DNA of 64,000 bases from Streptomyces sp. NBC_00193. GTDB lineage: Bacteria; Actinomycetota; Actinomycetes; Streptomycetales; Streptomycetaceae. Position numbers and translations under genes: made by a program. Of this stretch, positions 61,407 to 64,000 are shown one piece after another. The notes under the pieces are model-generated. The model was not told the origin of the DNA and did not search any database. It worked only from the letters and a program-made list of their open reading frames with translations. The first letter of the stretch is position 1. The number at the start of each line of letters is the position of its first letter. Location: contig NZ_JAPEMM010000002.1 in NCBI RefSeq assembly GCF_026342735.1, positions 744,001-808,000 on the forward strand. The letters run 5' to 3'.

Positions 61407-62780
61407 ATGCCCAGTGGCTACGATACGGGTAATACCGCCTGGATGATGGCGAGCACCGCCATGGTGCTGCTGATGACCCCCGGCCTCGCCTTCTTCTACG
61501 GGGGCATGGTCCAAACCAAGCACGTGCTGGTGATGCTCAAGATGAGCTTCGCCTGCCTGTCGCTGGTGACCATCCTGTGGGTCGCGGTCGGCTACTCCCT
61601 CGCCTTCGGCAAGGACTCCGGCGGCGGCATGATCGGCAATCTCGACTACGCCTTCTTCCGCGGCATCGGGATGGACTCCCTGCACGGCTCCATCCCGACG
61701 GTGATCTTCGCCTGCTTCCAGATGTCCTTCGCGATCATCACGGTGGCGCTGATCAGCGGCTCCATCGCGGGCCGCGCCACCATGAAGGGCTGGCTGGTCT
61801 TCGTCGTCGCCTGGACCATGCTGGTCTACGTGCCCACCGCGCACTGGGTGTTCGCCCCCGACGGCTGGATCAACAAGTCCCTGGGCGCGCTCGACTACGC
61901 CGGCGGTCTGCCGGTCGAGCTCAGCTCGGGGGCCTCGGGCCTCGCGGTGGCCATCGTGCTGCGCAAGCGCAAGGACTTCGAGCGCGAGACGATCCGACCG
62001 CACAACCTGCCCCTGGTCATCATCGGTCTGGCGCTGCTGTGGTTCGGCTGGTTCGGCTTCAACGCGGGCTCCGCGCTCCAGGTCGAGGGCAGCGCACCGA
62101 CCACCTTCTTCAACACCCAACTGGCCGCCGCGGGCGCGATGATCGGCTGGCCGATCATCGAGAAGTGGCGGCTGGGCCACGTGGAGATGCTGGGCGTGGC
62201 CTCGGCCGCGGTCGCCGGCATGGTGGCCATCACCCCCGCCTGCGGCGAGGTCTCCCCGCTCGGCGCGCTGATCATCGGCTTCACCGCCGGTGTGGTCTGC
62301 TGCTTCGCCATCAACATGAAGTTCAAGATCGGCGTCGACGACACCCTCGACGTGGTCGGCGTGCACGGCTGGGGCGGCATCGTCGGCGTCCTCTCCATCG
62401 GCTTCTTCGCGACGGCCGCGATGAGCGGCAAGAAGGGCCTCTTCTACGGGGGCGGACTGGACCAGTTGTGGCGTCAGGCCGTCGGGGTCCTGGCGGTCGG
62501 CTCCTTCGCCTTCGTCATGACCTGGCTCATCGCCAAGGCGATCGACAAGGCCGTCGGCTTCCGCACCTCGGAGGAGTACGAGAACGTACCCGGCCGGGAC
62601 GAGGAGGTCGCCTACGACAACGCCACCCTGGACGAGATCCGCGACCGGATCGGCGGAGCCGGTGCCGCGCCCCGAGAGCCCGCCGCGGTGGGCGCCGCCC
62701 AGGGCGCGTCGGAGCGGCAGGACGCCGCGCTGCTCGCCGAAATCGTATCCGTGCTGGACCGACGAGAGCGTGACAAGTGA
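61407..62780 (+). CDS. amt: Ammonium transporter (Amt), first copy
   Basis: 457-aa, 11-helix Amt/Mep channel (PGLAFFYGGMVQTKHVLVML; LWFGWFGFNAGSALQ; VVGVHGWGGIVG). The second pore His is present (His320), but the first of the twin-His pair is Glu171 (GGLPVELSSGASGL), as in some fungal Mep proteins. The C-terminal tail is longer than usual and acidic. It lies 48 bp after ureD and probably recaptures ammonia made by urease. No GlnK gene is seen before the window ends. A second amt gene overlaps its stop. Confidence 0.93.
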   Translation: MPSGYDTGNTAWMMASTAMVLLMTPGLAFFYGGMVQTKHVLVMLKMSFACLSLVTILWVAVGYSLAFGKDSGGGMIGNLDYAFFRGIGMDSLHGSIPTVIFACFQMSFAIITVALISGSIAGRATMKGWLVFVVAWTMLVYVPTAHWVFAPDGWINKSLGALDYAGGLPVELSSGASGLAVAIVLRKRKDFERETIRPHNLPLVIIGLALLWFGWFGFNAGSALQVEGSAPTTFFNTQLAAAGAMIGWPIIEKWRLGHVEMLGVASAAVAGMVAITPACGEVSPLGALIIGFTAGVVCCFAINMKFKIGVDDTLDVVGVHGWGGIVGVLSIGFFATAAMSGKKGLFYGGGLDQLWRQAVGVLAVGSFAFVMTWLIAKAIDKAVGFRTSEEYENVPGRDEEVAYDNATLDEIRDRIGGAGAAPREPAAVGAAQGASERQDAALLAEIVSVLDRRERDK

Positions 62781-64000
62781 CCGCGCACACGATTGCCGAC
62801 ACCGTGTCGGCGGTCTCCGCCGCACCCGCCGTCGCCGACTCCGGCAACGCGTCCTGGCTGATGATGGCCACGGCGCTGGTGCTGCTGATGGCTCCCGGAG
62901 TGGCCTTCTTCTACGGCGGCATGGTCCGCACCGGCCAGATCGTCGCCATGCTGAAGATGATCTTCTTCTGCATGGTGATCGTCACCGTGCTCTGGTTCGC
63001 GATCGGCTACTCCCTGGCCTTCGGCCCGGATGCCGGCGGGCTCGGGGTCATCGGCACGCTCGACCACGCCTTCCTGCGCGGGATCGATGCCCGGTCGCTG
63101 ACCGGCTCCGTGCCCACGGTCACCTTCGTGGTCTTCCACCTGTCCTTCGCGGTCGTCACCGTGGCCCTGATCGCCGGCTCCATCGCGGGCCGCGCGAAGA
63201 TGGGCGGCTGGATCGCCTTCGTCATCGCATGGACCCTGCTGGTCTACATCCCCATGGCCCACTGGGTGTTCGACCCGGCCGGCTGGGTCGCCAAGCAGCT
63301 CGGCGCCGTCGACTTCTCCGGCGGCACCGTCGTGGAGATCGGATCGGGGGCCGCCGGACTCGCCCTCGCCATCGTCGCGGGAAAGCGGGCGGACTTCGAC
63401 CGCCAGGGCATCCGGCCGCACAACCTGCCGCTCGTGGTCATCGGGCTGTCCCTCATGTGGTTCGGCTGGTTCGGCTTCAACACCGGTTCCTCCCTGGAGA
63501 CCCCGGGCGGCGCGGCGATGGCCTTCCTCAACAGCCAGCTCGCGGCGGGCGCGGCGATGGCCGGCTGGGCGGTGACCAGTTGGTGGCGCACCCGGCAGGT
63601 CGGCCTGCTCGACATGTGCATGGGCGCCGTCACCGGACTGGTCGCCATGACCCCGCTGGCCGGCGGGGTGAGCCCGGTATGGGCCACCGTCATCGGTTTC
63701 CTCGCCGGGCTGACCTGCGCGTTCGCGATCAGCTGGAAGTACCGGCTGGGCGTGGACGACACCCTGGACGTGGTGGGCATCCACGGCTGGGGCGGCATCG
63801 TCGGCATGGTCATGGCCGGCCTCTGCGCGACCGGGACGCTGACGGGCCACAAGGGCCTCTTCTACGGCGGCTCCTGGGACCTGCTGAGCAAGCAGCTCAC
63901 CGCCACGGTGGTGCTCGGGCTGTTCTCGTTCGTGATGACCGCACTGATCGGCAAGGCCATCGAGGTCACCATCGGGCTGCGCCAGCCCGGCGCCATGGTG
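62777..64000 (+). CDS. amt: Ammonium transporter (Amt), second copy, cut by window end
   Basis: 408 codons are visible with no stop. GTG 62777 overlaps the first amt stop (GTGA). The core has AFFYGGMVRTGQIVAMLK and VVGIHGWGGIVG with His336. The first twin-His position is again Glu (Glu187 in GGTVVEIGSGAAGL). The N-terminus is about 20 residues longer than in the first copy and is weakly hydrophobic. Similarity to the first copy is clear along the whole length, so this is a tandem paralogue pair of some age. Confidence 0.92.
   Translation, partial: MTAHTIADTVSAVSAAPAVADSGNASWLMMATALVLLMAPGVAFFYGGMVRTGQIVAMLKMIFFCMVIVTVLWFAIGYSLAFGPDAGGLGVIGTLDHAFLRGIDARSLTGSVPTVTFVVFHLSFAVVTVALIAGSIAGRAKMGGWIAFVIAWTLLVYIPMAHWVFDPAGWVAKQLGAVDFSGGTVVEIGSGAAGLALAIVAGKRADFDRQGIRPHNLPLVVIGLSLMWFGWFGFNTGSSLETPGGAAMAFLNSQLAAGAAMAGWAVTSWWRTRQVGLLDMCMGAVTGLVAMTPLAGGVSPVWATVIGFLAGLTCAFAISWKYRLGVDDTLDVVGIHGWGGIVGMVMAGLCATGTLTGHKGLFYGGSWDLLSKQLTATVVLGLFSFVMTALIGKAIEVTIGLRQPGAMV

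Overview
The window comes from a high-GC actinomycete, almost certainly a Streptomyces or close relative. Pointers are very strong G/C third-position bias, frequent GTG and TTG starts, a mycothiol-dependent formaldehyde dehydrogenase, a DUF5954 protein, a TerD protein, a LAxTG cell-wall protein, and many TetR/LysR/AraC/MarR/MocR regulators. No rRNA, tRNA, CRISPR array, phage module or intact insertion sequence was recognised.

Layout. 1-13 kb: S33 peptidase; divergent TetR/drug-efflux pair; phosphotransferase; mycothiol dehydrogenase; LysR/DapA-like divergent pair with a LysR box; DUF5954; secreted LysM-transglycosylase; membrane Ser/Thr kinase with a squalene/phytoene-synthase-like gene. 13-23 kb: Nudix; GlsB; a translationally coupled PAP2-DMT-Ser/Gly-repeat operon with a TetR gene and triple operator opposite; TerD and an unknown gene; solute-binding lipoprotein; beta-propeller; DJ-1 protein; secreted nuclease. 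23-36 kb: GNAT; GH20 lipoprotein; MarR-controlled MFS/GlcG pair; CBS-less IMP dehydrogenase; AraC/GNAT; an operon of LAHTG surface protein, sigma factor and membrane partner; MocR/DMT divergent pair; second AraC. 36-48 kb: large secreted GH101 glycosidase; SMI1 protein; MFS; YbjQ; SH3 protein; an RNA ligase-polynucleotide kinase-NYN operon; NAD-binding, VOC and methyltransferase genes. 48-52 kb: a glutamate decarboxylase-glutaminase-antiporter operon damaged by a deletion across the glsA/gadC junction. 54-64 kb: urea transporter, ureA, a His-rich CbiX-like gene, ureB, ureC, ureF, ureG, ureD and two amt genes, the last cut by the window end.

How genes work together. The 54-64 kb block is a complete urea-nitrogen module: urea uptake, a nickel urease with FGD accessory proteins but no recognisable UreE, and two ammonium channels. 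A chelatase-like protein with an extreme His tail sits between the gamma and beta subunit genes and is the obvious candidate nickel donor. The 43.8-46.4 kb operon joins an end-healing kinase/phosphatase, an Rnl1-type RNA ligase and a NYN nuclease-fold protein, which reads as an RNA break repair or tRNA editing cassette. Most other genes form small regulator-target pairs, several with visible operators. Functional calls are by recognition of motifs in the translated sequence; no database search was run.
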